A DNA stretch of 64,000 bases from Polaribacter dokdonensis (lineage in GTDB: Bacteria; Bacteroidota; Bacteroidia; Flavobacteriales; Flavobacteriaceae), in assembly GCF_024362345.1 (NCBI RefSeq), contig NZ_CP101505.1, positions 578,001-642,000 of the forward strand, read 5' to 3'. The position numbers and the translations under genes were made by a program. Shown piece by piece: positions 25,983 to 34,910 of this stretch. Within the stretch, counting starts at the first letter, position 1. Every line of letters starts with the position of its first letter. The notes beneath the pieces are model-generated. The model did not search any database. It saw only the letters and a program-made list of their open reading frames with translations, and was not told the origin of the DNA.

Positions 25983-26600
25983 ATGCAAATTGTTATTGCA
26001 AATAAATCGCATATTATTTATGCAAATATCATCTGTGACACTATAGCAGAAGCTGCTAAAGTAAGAGGTACTGGTATTGCAAAAAGAAAACCTGAATACG
26101 TTGCCAAGAAAATGGAAAATGGCAATGCTGTTATTGCTTTAGATTATGGTAAGTTTGCTGGCTTCTGTTATATAGAACAATGGGGACATGGAAAATTTGT
26201 GGCTAATTCTGGTTTAATTGTGCATCCTGATTACAGAAATATTGGTTTAGCCAAACAAATAAAAGAAGTCATCTTTCAGCATTCTAGAACTAAGTTTCCT
26301 AATGCCAAAGTATTTAGTATTACCACAGGTTTAGCTGTTATGAAACTAAATAGTGATTTAGGCTACAAACCTGTTACATTTTCTGAGTTGACAGATGACC
26401 AAACCTTTTGGAATGGCTGTCAAACCTGTAAAAACTTCGATATTTTAACAAGAACAGAAAGAAAAATGTGCTTATGTACAGGAATGTTATTTGATCCTAA
26501 AAACCAAAATGAAAACGAAACAAAAGAGGTTAAGGAAAACGTTTACAAAAGATTAAAATCAATGAAACAGAACTTGTTTCTAAAAAAAGATAAAAAATGA
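25983..26600 (+). CDS. GNAT acetyltransferase of the arginine operon (probable glutamate N-acyltransferase)
   Basis: A 205-residue GNAT protein and first structural gene of the arginine operon. The acetyl-CoA loop is YRNIGLAKQIKEVI (~residues 82-95), and the preceding strand NSGLIVHPDY is typical. It is the only N-acyltransferase gene in the operon and so likely makes N-acetyl- (or N-succinyl-) glutamate, in place of classical ArgA or ArgJ. Near the C-terminus NGCQTCKNFD and MCLCTGML form a CxxC...CxC set that could bind a metal. It overlaps argG by 4 bases. The role is inferred from context. Confidence 0.78.
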   Translation: MQIVIANKSHIIYANIICDTIAEAAKVRGTGIAKRKPEYVAKKMENGNAVIALDYGKFAGFCYIEQWGHGKFVANSGLIVHPDYRNIGLAKQIKEVIFQHSRTKFPNAKVFSITTGLAVMKLNSDLGYKPVTFSELTDDQTFWNGCQTCKNFDILTRTERKMCLCTGMLFDPKNQNENETKEVKENVYKRLKSMKQNLFLKKDKK

Positions 26601-27772
26601 AAAAATTAGTTATTGCTTATAGTGGAGGATTAGATACTTCTTATTGTGCTGTAAGTTTATCAAAAGAATATGATGTGCATGCTGTAAGTGTAAATACTGG
26701 TGGTTTTACATCAGAAGAAATTAAAAACATAGAAAGTAACGCTTATAAAATGGGGGTTACAACTTATAAAAATATTGATGCAGTTTCCACTTTTTACAAT
26801 AAAGTAGTTAAGTATTTAATTTTTGGAAACGTACTAAAAAATGCTACATATCCACTTTCTGTTAGCGCAGAAAGAATTATACAAGCTATAGAAATTATAG
26901 AATATGCAAAAAGCATAAATGCAGAATATATTGCTCATGGTAGTACAGGTGCAGGAAATGATCAAGTTAGATTTGATATGATTTTTCAAACCTTAGCACC
27001 AGGAATTAAAATTATTACCCCAATTAGAGATCAAAAGCTATCTAGACAAGAAGAAATAGATTATTTAAAGTCTGAAGGGATTGATATGAATTGGGAAAAA
27101 TCTAAATATTCTGTAAACAAAGGTCTTTGGGGAACAAGTGTTGGTGGTGTACAAACTCTAAAATCAGAAAAACCTTTACCTAATGAAGCTTATCCTTCTC
27201 AACTTAAAAAAGAAGAAGAAGAAAAAGTAACCTTATCATTTAAAAATGGAGAGTTTGTTGCTTTAAATGGTGAGCAAAACAAACCAGAAATAAATATTGA
27301 AAAACTAAATGATATTGCTTCTCAATTTGCAATTGGTAGAGATATTCATGTTGGTGATACAATTGTGGGTACAAAAGGTAGAGTTGGTTTTGAAGCTGCA
27401 GCAGCTTTAATTACAGTAAAAGCACATCATTTATTAGAGAAACATACACTTACAAAATGGCAATTGCAACACAAAGAATATTTGTCTAGTTTTTATGGAA
27501 TGCATTTGCATGAAGGTCAATACTTAGATCCAGTAATGAGAGATACTGAAGCATTTTTGCAAAGTTCTCAGAAGATGGTTTCTGGTAATGTTGTGGTTTC
27601 TTTAAAACCTTATCACTTTACTTTAGATGGTATTGTATCAGATCACGATTTAATGTCTAGTGCATTTAGTACTTATGGTGAAGAAAATAAAGCTTGGTCT
27701 GCAGATGATGCAAAAGGTTTTATTAAGATTTTAGGAAATCAGAACAAAATATATCAACAAGTAAATTCTTAA
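26597..27772 (+). CDS. argG: argininosuccinate synthase
   Basis: Joins citrulline and aspartate with ATP to form argininosuccinate, in the cytosol. 391 residues; the ATP PP-loop is YSGGLDTSY at the N-terminus, and the conserved EYIAHGSTGAGNDQVRFD segment binds citrulline and aspartate. It overlaps the GNAT gene upstream (ATGA) and the argC start by one base, so it is translationally coupled on both sides. The length is close to the usual 400. The sequence is of the Bacteroidota type, with a Lys/Glu-rich insertion around residue 205. Confidence 0.95.
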   Translation: MKKLVIAYSGGLDTSYCAVSLSKEYDVHAVSVNTGGFTSEEIKNIESNAYKMGVTTYKNIDAVSTFYNKVVKYLIFGNVLKNATYPLSVSAERIIQAIEIIEYAKSINAEYIAHGSTGAGNDQVRFDMIFQTLAPGIKIITPIRDQKLSRQEEIDYLKSEGIDMNWEKSKYSVNKGLWGTSVGGVQTLKSEKPLPNEAYPSQLKKEEEEKVTLSFKNGEFVALNGEQNKPEINIEKLNDIASQFAIGRDIHVGDTIVGTKGRVGFEAAAALITVKAHHLLEKHTLTKWQLQHKEYLSSFYGMHLHEGQYLDPVMRDTEAFLQSSQKMVSGNVVVSLKPYHFTLDGIVSDHDLMSSAFSTYGEENKAWSADDAKGFIKILGNQNKIYQQVNS

Positions 27773-27774
27773 TG

Positions 27775-28752
27775 ATGTTAGAAGTAGGAATTATAGGTGG
27801 TGCAGGTTACACTGCAGGTGAATTGATTAGATTACTATTAAATCATCCAGAAACAAACATTAATTTTGTGTACAGTACTTCAAATGCTGGCAACAAATTA
27901 TACAATGTACATCAAGATTTAATTGGTGCTACAGAAATTAGTTTTACGAGTGAAATAAATGCTGATGTTGATGTACTATTTTTGTGCTTAGGTCATGGAA
28001 ATTCAACTGCGTTTTTACAAAAAAACAAGTTTTCTGATCACACAAAAATTATAGATTTAAGTAATGACTTTAGGTTACTTGCTGATAAAAATTTTGAAGG
28101 AAAAGAATTTGTTTATGGTTTACCAGAATTAAATAAGAAAGATATTATATCAGCAAAATATATTGCAAATCCTGGTTGTTTTGCTACTGCTTTACAACTA
28201 GCAATTTTACCTTTAGCTGCAAACGGATTGTTAGAAAATGATGTGCATATAAATGCTGTTACAGGTGCAACTGGAGCAGGAACATCTTTATCTGCAACTA
28301 CTCATTTTACTTGGAGAGATAATAATTTTTCTCATTACAAGGCTTTTAATCATCAGCATTTAGGTGAAATTAATCAAACAGTAAATCAGTTACAAAATGA
28401 TTTTGATTCAGAAATTAACTTTATGCCAAATAGAGGAGATTTTTCTAGAGGAATTTTTGCAACAACTTACACCAAATTTGAAGGATCTTTAGAAGAAGCT
28501 ACAGAAATGTATAAATCTTATTATAAAGATGCAGCTTTTACATTTGTGGCTGAACAAAGCATATTTTTAAAACAAGTAGTCAATACCAATAATTGTTTGA
28601 TTCATTTAGAAAAACATGGAAATAAATTACTGATTACAAGTACAATAGATAATTTGTTAAAAGGAGCTTCTGGACAAGCCATTCAAAATATGAACCTAAT
28701 GTTTGGTTTTCAAGAGGATACAGGTCTAAAATTAAAAGCAAACTATTTTTAA
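27775..28752 (+). CDS. argC: N-acetyl-gamma-glutamyl-phosphate reductase
   Basis: NADPH-dependent reduction of N-acyl-glutamyl phosphate to the semialdehyde. 325 residues; the nucleotide-binding GGAGYTAGELIRLLL is N-terminal, and the catalytic Cys lies in ANPGCFATALQLA, with the later HFTWRDNNFSHYKAFNHQH region. Two adjacent ATG codons are possible starts; one overlaps the argG stop by a base. It is followed 9 bases later by a proC-like gene, a typical arrangement in Bacteroidota arginine operons. Confidence 0.94.
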   Translation: MLEVGIIGGAGYTAGELIRLLLNHPETNINFVYSTSNAGNKLYNVHQDLIGATEISFTSEINADVDVLFLCLGHGNSTAFLQKNKFSDHTKIIDLSNDFRLLADKNFEGKEFVYGLPELNKKDIISAKYIANPGCFATALQLAILPLAANGLLENDVHINAVTGATGAGTSLSATTHFTWRDNNFSHYKAFNHQHLGEINQTVNQLQNDFDSEINFMPNRGDFSRGIFATTYTKFEGSLEEATEMYKSYYKDAAFTFVAEQSIFLKQVVNTNNCLIHLEKHGNKLLITSTIDNLLKGASGQAIQNMNLMFGFQEDTGLKLKANYF

Positions 28753-28761
28753 ACGTAAACT

Positions 28762-29562
28762 ATGAAAATAGCAATAATAGGAACAGGAAATTTAGGAAAA
28801 TCAATTGCAAAAGGTTTAATTACCAACAATGCAATTACCTCTCTATACTTAACCAAAAGAAATATTGAAGGACTTGCTGAGTTTGAAGGATATACTAATG
28901 TTCATTTAACTACAGATAATCTTTTAGCAGTTCAAAAATCTGATATCATCATATTTGCAGTACAACCTGCACATTTTGAAGGTATTTTAAAAATGATTAA
29001 ACCGTATTTAACTGAGAAACATGTGTTAATTTCCACAATTACTGGTTTTTTAATTCCACAGATTGAGCAAGAAATTGGTGAAGACAAATTTATTATTCGT
29101 GCAATGCCAAATACAGCAATTGCTGTTGGTAAATCTATGACCTGTTTGTGTAGTAATACTCAAGGAGAAAAAAGAATACAAATAGCAGAAGCTATATTTA
29201 ATAGATTAGGTCATTCTTTAAGTATACCAGAATCACAAATGCAAGCTGCAACAGTAGTTTGTGCAAGTGGTATTGCTTTTTGGATGCGTTTAATACGTGC
29301 AACTACTCAAGCTGCTATTCAGTTAGGTTTTGATGCAAAAGAGGCACAAGAACTAGCGATGTTTACTAGTGAAGGAGCAGCTAATTTATTAATTACAAAT
29401 GGTAATCATCCAGAAGAAGAAATTGATAGAGTAACCACGCCAAAAGGTTGTACCATTGAAGGTTTAAATGAAATGGAGCATAAAGGTTTGAGTTCTTCTT
29501 TAATTCAAGGTATGGTTGCTTCTTTCAACAAAATTAATAACATTAAAAAAGAACAAATATGA
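28762..29562 (+). CDS. proC: pyrroline-5-carboxylate reductase
   Basis: Reduces 1-pyrroline-5-carboxylate to proline with NAD(P)H. 266 residues with an N-terminal Rossmann start IAIIGTGNLGKSIAKGL, the VQPAHFEGIL segment and the family signature near ATTQAAIQLGFDAKEA. Its place between argC and argD suggests that proline and arginine synthesis are co-regulated, or that glutamate semialdehyde leaking from acyl-ornithine metabolism is diverted to proline. It overlaps argD by 4 bases. Bacteroidota arginine operons often contain such a gene. Confidence 0.9.
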   Translation: MKIAIIGTGNLGKSIAKGLITNNAITSLYLTKRNIEGLAEFEGYTNVHLTTDNLLAVQKSDIIIFAVQPAHFEGILKMIKPYLTEKHVLISTITGFLIPQIEQEIGEDKFIIRAMPNTAIAVGKSMTCLCSNTQGEKRIQIAEAIFNRLGHSLSIPESQMQAATVVCASGIAFWMRLIRATTQAAIQLGFDAKEAQELAMFTSEGAANLLITNGNHPEEEIDRVTTPKGCTIEGLNEMEHKGLSSSLIQGMVASFNKINNIKKEQI

Positions 29563-30686
29563 GTTTGTTTAATGTATATCCATTATTTGACATTACACCT
29601 GTAAAAGCAACAGATGTTTTTGTGTATGATGAAAATGGAACTGAATATTTAGATTTATATGGTGGGCATGCAGTTATTTCTATTGGGCATTCTCATCCAA
29701 AATATGTGAAGGCAATATCTGATCAAGTTGCAAAAATGGGTTTTTATAGTAACTCCATTAAAAATCCATTACAAACTGAATTAGCAAAAAAACTAGTATC
29801 AGTTTCTGGTTGTAAAAACTACGAATTGTTTTTATGCAATTCTGGAGCAGAAGCTAATGAAAATGCCTTAAAGCTGGCTTCTTTTCACAATCAGAAACAT
29901 AAAGTTATTGCCTTTAAAAATGGTTTTCATGGTAGAACATCTGCAGCAGTTGCAGCCACAGATAATGCTAAAATAGTAGCTCCTTTAAATGCGCAACAAG
30001 AGGTAGAAATTTTAGAATTAGGTGATTTAGAAAGTTTAGAAAATGCCCTACAAAAAAACGATTGCTGTGCAGTAATTGTAGAATTTATTCAAGGTGTAGG
30101 TGGTTTAGATCAAAGTACAGCCGAATTTTATGAAAGTGCAGATGCTCTATGTAAAAAATATAACACTTGCTTCATAGCAGATGAGGTACAATCTGGCTTT
30201 GGTAGATCAGGAGAATTTTTTGCTTTTCAAAAATTCAATGTCACTCCAGATATTATTTCAATTGCAAAAGGTATGGGTAATGGTTTTCCAATTGGCGGAA
30301 TTTTAATTCATCCTAGCATAAAGGCATCTTTTGGTTTATTGGGTACAACATTTGGTGGAAATCATTTGGCCTCAGTGGCTTGTACTACTGTTTTAGAAGT
30401 AATTGAAGAGGAAAAGTTAATGGATAATGTAAAAGTTATTTCAGCATATTTTTTAGAGAAAGCGAAAAACATTCCTCAAATTAAAAATTGTAAAGGTCGT
30501 GGTTTAATGCTAGGTTTAGAGTTTAATGAACCTGTTGCTGATTTAAGAAAGCGATTAATTTTTAATCAACATATATTTACGGGTAGTGCTAAAAACCCTA
30601 ATCTATTAAGAATTTTACCTCCTTTAACCTTACAAAAAGGCCATGTAGATGCATTTTTTGATGCTTTAAAAACAGAACTAAAATGA
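29559..30686 (+). CDS. argD: acetylornithine/succinylornithine aminotransferase
   Basis: PLP-dependent aminotransferase converting the N-acyl-glutamate semialdehyde to N-acyl-ornithine with glutamate as donor. 375 residues: the GGHAVISIGHSHP start, CNSGAEANENALKLA for PLP binding, the acidic DEVQSGFGRSGEFF strand, and the Schiff-base Lys in SIAKGMGNGFPIGG. It overlaps proC and argF' by 4 bases each. Whether the acyl group is acetyl or succinyl is decided by the neighbouring enzymes and is not visible here. Confidence 0.94.
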   Translation: MSLFNVYPLFDITPVKATDVFVYDENGTEYLDLYGGHAVISIGHSHPKYVKAISDQVAKMGFYSNSIKNPLQTELAKKLVSVSGCKNYELFLCNSGAEANENALKLASFHNQKHKVIAFKNGFHGRTSAAVAATDNAKIVAPLNAQQEVEILELGDLESLENALQKNDCCAVIVEFIQGVGGLDQSTAEFYESADALCKKYNTCFIADEVQSGFGRSGEFFAFQKFNVTPDIISIAKGMGNGFPIGGILIHPSIKASFGLLGTTFGGNHLASVACTTVLEVIEEEKLMDNVKVISAYFLEKAKNIPQIKNCKGRGLMLGLEFNEPVADLRKRLIFNQHIFTGSAKNPNLLRILPPLTLQKGHVDAFFDALKTELK

Positions 30687-31621
30687 AAAACTACACCTCT
30701 ATTAAAGATATAGAAAACATTCACAATTGGATTACTGAGGCTAAAAAAGTTAAAGCAAATCCACTTGCCAATAAAAACCTTGGTAAAAACAAAACCTTAG
30801 GATTACTATTTTTCAATTCTAGTTTAAGAACAAGATTAAGCACACAAAAAGCAGCATTAAATTTAGGGATGGAACCTATTGTAATGAATGTTTCTGGTGA
30901 TGCTTGGGGCATTGAATTTGAAGATGGCACAGAAATGAATGGGAATACAGCTGAACATATTAAAGAAGCAGCAGCTGTGGTTTCTCAATATTGTGATGTT
31001 ATTGCTGTTAGAGCTTTTCCTACTTTAACAGATAAAGAGAAAGATGAGTCTGAACAGGTATTAAATTCATTCGTTAAATATGCTAGTGTACCTATTGTTA
31101 GTATGGAAAGTGCTACTGGTCATCCTTTACAAGGATTAACTGATGCTTTAACCATTGCTGAAAACTCACTAAAAAAGAAACCAAAAGTGGTGTTAAGTTG
31201 GGCTCCTCATATTAAAGCTTTACCACATGCTGTAGCAAATAGTTTTACACAGGCCATGCAAAAAATGGATGTTGAGTTTGTAATTGCAAACCCAGAAGGA
31301 TATGATTTAAGCAAAGAGATTACAAAAGACACACCTATTTATCATAATCAGGCACAGGCTTTTAAGGATGCTGATTTTATCTATGCAAAAAATTGGAGTT
31401 CTTATGAATCTTATGGACAACTATTAGACGTTAATGACAATTGGACCATCACAAAAGATAAAATTGGTGATGCTAAATTTATGCATTGCTTACCTGTAAG
31501 AAGAAATGTTGTGGTTGAAGATGCTGTTCTAGATTCAAAAAATTCTTTGGTGATAGAACAAGCCAATAACAGAACATATGCTGCTCAATTGGTGTTAAAG
31601 AAAATTTTAGAAAACCTGTAA
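30683..31621 (+). CDS. argF': N-acetyl/N-succinyl-ornithine carbamoyltransferase
   Basis: Carbamoylates N-acylated ornithine, the Bacteroidota and Xanthomonas variant of ArgF, so citrulline is made before deacylation. 312 residues. The carbamoyl phosphate loop is NSSLRTRLS (residues 45-53), HPLQGLTD binds it further on, and the C-terminal MHCLPVRRNVVVEDAV is diagnostic of this variant. The residue that separates acetyl- from succinyl-specific enzymes (Glu in Xanthomonas, Pro90 in Bacteroides) aligns with Ala90 here (NGNTAEHIKEA), so specificity is uncertain. A pair of inverted repeats follows before argB. Confidence 0.92.
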   Translation: MKNYTSIKDIENIHNWITEAKKVKANPLANKNLGKNKTLGLLFFNSSLRTRLSTQKAALNLGMEPIVMNVSGDAWGIEFEDGTEMNGNTAEHIKEAAAVVSQYCDVIAVRAFPTLTDKEKDESEQVLNSFVKYASVPIVSMESATGHPLQGLTDALTIAENSLKKKPKVVLSWAPHIKALPHAVANSFTQAMQKMDVEFVIANPEGYDLSKEITKDTPIYHNQAQAFKDADFIYAKNWSSYESYGQLLDVNDNWTITKDKIGDAKFMHCLPVRRNVVVEDAVLDSKNSLVIEQANNRTYAAQLVLKKILENL

Positions 31622-31628
31622 GGATTTC

Positions 31629-31703
31629 TAACGCTGAACGTGATTCAGCATCTCATAAAATAGTTACAACTCAAAAAAGATACTGAAACAAGTTCAGCAC
31701 TCA
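31629..31703. repeat. inverted pair of REP-like palindromic units
   Basis: Two units face each other. The first contains GCTGAA-cgtga-TTCAGC followed by ATCTCA; the second, read on the minus strand, is TGCTGAACTTGTTTCAGTATCT. They share most bases, including the loop flanks. Similar CTGAA-x5-TTCAG palindromes are dispersed between genes in many flavobacterial genomes. The second unit runs into the argB start codon. Confidence 0.6.
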
Positions 31704-32479
31704 TGGAAAAACTATCAATCATAAAAATAGGTGGAAATATTATTGAAGATGAAGCGTCTTTAAATACGTTCTTACAACTTTTTGCCAATCTTGAAGGACA
31801 TAAAATTTTAGTTCATGGAGGAGGAAAACGTGCAACACTTATTGCCTCTAAACTAGGTATTAATTCCAAATTAATTGATGGCAGAAGAATTACGGATGCA
31901 GAAACTTTAGAGGTTATTACTATGGTTTATGGAGGCTTAGTCAACAAAAATATAGTAGCTAAACTACAAGCACTGAATATTGATGCTCTAGGTTTAACTG
32001 GTGCAGATATCAATAGCATACAGTCTGTTAAAAGACCAATACAAAAAATTGATTATGGTTTTGTAGGTGATGTCAAACAAATTGCATCAAGTTCTATAGA
32101 CAAATTAATTCAAGCCAACTTTACCCCTGTTTTTTGTGCAATTACACATGATAAAAAAGGACAATTATTAAACACCAATGCAGATACTATTGCAAATACA
32201 ATAGCTGCTGGAATGAGTAGAATTTATGACACATCAATTTACTATTGTTTTGAATTGAATGGTGTTTTACAAGATTTTAACGATAAAGAATCAGTTATTA
32301 AACATATCAATGCTGAATCTTATAAAGAACTATTAGAAAAAGGTATTATTTCTGATGGAATGATTCCAAAAATAGACAATTGCTTTGATGCACTTCAGAA
32401 TGGAGTACAAAAGGTATATATAGGTAATACAGCTATGCTTACAAAAGAAAACAACAATTTTACAACCATTACTTTATAA
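31703..32479 (+). CDS. argB: acetylglutamate kinase
   Basis: Phosphorylates N-acylglutamate, the second step of the pathway. 258 residues of the amino-acid kinase fold: IIKIGGNIIEDE at the N-terminus, LVHGGGKRATLIASKLG for phosphate and substrate, and LNTNADTIANTIAAGM toward the nucleotide site. No N-terminal helix of the arginine-inhibited hexameric type is evident, so feedback inhibition by arginine cannot be assumed. It overlaps argE by one base (TAATG). It starts right at the edge of a REP-like unit. Confidence 0.93.
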   Translation: MEKLSIIKIGGNIIEDEASLNTFLQLFANLEGHKILVHGGGKRATLIASKLGINSKLIDGRRITDAETLEVITMVYGGLVNKNIVAKLQALNIDALGLTGADINSIQSVKRPIQKIDYGFVGDVKQIASSSIDKLIQANFTPVFCAITHDKKGQLLNTNADTIANTIAAGMSRIYDTSIYYCFELNGVLQDFNDKESVIKHINAESYKELLEKGIISDGMIPKIDNCFDALQNGVQKVYIGNTAMLTKENNNFTTITL

Positions 32480-33549
32480 TGATTACAATCGAAAAATTAA
32501 CAGAGAAAGCAATTTCACTTTTAAAGAATTTAATTGAAACTCAATCTTTTTCTTCTGAAGAAGAACAAACTGCAGCATTAATTGAAGCTTGGTTTATAGA
32601 GTTTAAAATTCCATTTCAAAGAACAAAAAATAATGTTTGGGCTACTAATAAATATTTTGATGATAGCAAGCCAACACTTCTATTAAACTCACATCATGAT
32701 ACTGTTAAACCCAACTCAGCCTACACAAATGACCCTTTTAAAGCATTTGTAGAAGATGGTAAATTATATGGTTTAGGTTCTAATGATGCAGGTGGTTGCT
32801 TAGTATCATTAATTGCAACATTTACTAATTTTTATGCACAAGAAAACTTAAAATACAATTTAGTTATAGTTGCTTCTGCAGAAGAGGAAAGTTCAGGGCC
32901 TAATGGATTAAATAGTATGTTATCAATTATACCTCATGTGGATGTAGCTATTGTTGGTGAACCTACTTTAATGAATTTGGCTGTAGCTGAAAAAGGTTTG
33001 GTAGTTTTTGATGCTGTTGTAAAAGGTACACCAAGTCATGCTGCACATCCAAATAACAACAATTCAATATATAATGCAATTGAAGTATTACAATGGTTCA
33101 AAGATTTTAAATTCGAAAAAACTTCGAATGCTTTGGGTGATGTAAAAATGACAGTTACACAAATAAATGCGGGTAAACAGCATAATGTTGTTCCAGCTCA
33201 CGTAGATTTGGTTGTAGATGTTCGTGTAAATGATGCGTATTCAAATCAAGAAATTGCAGATATTTTACAAGAACAATCTCCTTGCACAGAAATTAAACCA
33301 AGAAGTTTAAGACTAAATTCTTCTTCCATATCTACAGATCATGATTTGGTAAAAGCAGGAATTATAATGGGTAGAGAAACGTATGGCTCTCCTACCCTTT
33401 CAGATCAATCTGTATTAACGTGTCAATCTTTAAAATTAGGACCTGGAGATAGTACACGTTCTCATTCTGCAAATGAATTTATATATGTTTCAGAAATCGA
33501 AGAAGGAATTCAGATTTATATTGAACTGCTAAATAGAGTAATTATTTAA
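32479..33549 (+). CDS. argE: M20 family deacylase, ArgE type
   Basis: Metallohydrolase expected to remove the acyl group from N-acyl-citrulline or N-acyl-ornithine. 356 residues of the M20 fold: the first metal motif LLLNSHHDTVKP, GLGSNDAGG for the bridging Asp, the general-base pair in ASAEEESSGPNG, and the dimerisation segment GTPSHAAHP. In pathways with an argF' enzyme the natural substrate is N-acetyl- or N-succinyl-citrulline, so an ArgE variant is expected. It begins inside the argB stop codon and is followed by 83 bases before argH. Confidence 0.9.
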   Translation: MITIEKLTEKAISLLKNLIETQSFSSEEEQTAALIEAWFIEFKIPFQRTKNNVWATNKYFDDSKPTLLLNSHHDTVKPNSAYTNDPFKAFVEDGKLYGLGSNDAGGCLVSLIATFTNFYAQENLKYNLVIVASAEEESSGPNGLNSMLSIIPHVDVAIVGEPTLMNLAVAEKGLVVFDAVVKGTPSHAAHPNNNNSIYNAIEVLQWFKDFKFEKTSNALGDVKMTVTQINAGKQHNVVPAHVDLVVDVRVNDAYSNQEIADILQEQSPCTEIKPRSLRLNSSSISTDHDLVKAGIIMGRETYGSPTLSDQSVLTCQSLKLGPGDSTRSHSANEFIYVSEIEEGIQIYIELLNRVII

Positions 33550-33632
33550 AAACGAAAAAGAAACAAGATAAAAGAACATGGACAGAGCAACTGACTTCAA
33601 TTTTATCTAAATTTTAAAATAAAATTTATAAT

Positions 33633-34910
33633 ATGAAACTTTGGGATAAAGGATTTTCAATAGACAAACAGATAGAAAACTTTACAGTGGGTAATGATAG
33701 AGAAATTGACATTCATATTGCAAAATATGATGTACAAGCTTCTTTAGCACATGCAATAATGTTAGCATCTATAGGAATTATTTCTGCTGATGAATTAATA
33801 GACCTTAAAAAAGGTTTGAAAGAATTAGCTGATGATATTGAAAATGGAACTTTTGTAATAGAGTCTTCTTTTGAAGATGTACATTCTAAAATTGAATGGG
33901 AGTTGACCAACAAATTAGGTGAGGTTGGTAAGAAAATTCATACAGCTCGTTCAAGAAACGATCAAGTTTTAGTAGCTCTACAATTGTATTATAAAGAAAA
34001 TTTAGCAATTGTAAATGATAAAGTAAAAGCCCTTTTTGATACTTTATTAAATCTTGCTAACACTCACAAAGATTCATTATTACCTGGTTACACACATTTA
34101 CAAGTGGCAATGCCATCATCATTTGGATTGTGGTTTTCTGCGTATGCAGAGTTATTAATTGATGACGTTTATGTGTTAAATGCAGTTTCTAAAGTTGTAG
34201 ACCAAAACCCATTAGGTTCTGCTGCTGGATATGGTTCTTCTTTTCCTATTGATAGAGAATTAACCACCAAAGAATTAGAATTTGCAACTTTAAAATACAA
34301 CGTAGTTGCTGCACAATTGAGCAGAGGAAAAAGTGAACGTTCTATAGCATCTGCTTTAGGTGGTTTGTGTAATACAATGGCTCGTTTTGCAATGGATGTT
34401 TGTCTGTATATGAGTCAGAATTTTGGTTTTATTTCTTTTCCTGATGAGCTAACTACAGGAAGTAGCATTATGCCTCATAAAAAGAATCCAGATGTTTTTG
34501 AATTAATTCGTGGAAAATGTAATAAAATACAAGCTTTACATTCAGAAATGTTATTAATCACCAATAATCTGCCTACAGGTTATCACAGAGATTTTCAGTT
34601 ATTAAAAGAGAATATTATTGCAGCATTTGAAGATGTGAAAGATATTTTAGACATCTTTAATTACTCAATTCAGCAAGTAATTGTAAAAGATATAGATTTG
34701 AATGATGAAAAATATCAATATTTATTTACGGTAGATTCTATTAACAATTTGGTAGTAGAAGGCATGTCTTTTAGAGAAGCATATCAAAAAATTGGTGGTC
34801 AAGTGCAAGAAGGAACGTACAAACCAGACTTAGGGAAACAACATTCTCATGTTGGGAGTATCCATAATTTATCCTTAGATAAAATTAGAGACAAATTTCC
34901 TTTAAAATAA
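33633..34910 (+). CDS. argH: argininosuccinate lyase
   Basis: Splits argininosuccinate into arginine and fumarate, the last step. 425 residues; the superfamily signature is GSSIMPHKKNPDVFELI, with HTARSRNDQVLVAL and PGYTHLQVAMP as the other active-site blocks. It is somewhat shorter than the usual 455-460, as often in Bacteroidota. The gene ends by overlapping the 3' end of the convergent crtY by 9 bases, so no separate terminator fits between them. It is the last gene of the operon. Confidence 0.94.
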   Translation: MKLWDKGFSIDKQIENFTVGNDREIDIHIAKYDVQASLAHAIMLASIGIISADELIDLKKGLKELADDIENGTFVIESSFEDVHSKIEWELTNKLGEVGKKIHTARSRNDQVLVALQLYYKENLAIVNDKVKALFDTLLNLANTHKDSLLPGYTHLQVAMPSSFGLWFSAYAELLIDDVYVLNAVSKVVDQNPLGSAAGYGSSFPIDRELTTKELEFATLKYNVVAAQLSRGKSERSIASALGGLCNTMARFAMDVCLYMSQNFGFISFPDELTTGSSIMPHKKNPDVFELIRGKCNKIQALHSEMLLITNNLPTGYHRDFQLLKENIIAAFEDVKDILDIFNYSIQQVIVKDIDLNDEKYQYLFTVDSINNLVVEGMSFREAYQKIGGQVQEGTYKPDLGKQHSHVGSIHNLSLDKIRDKFPLK

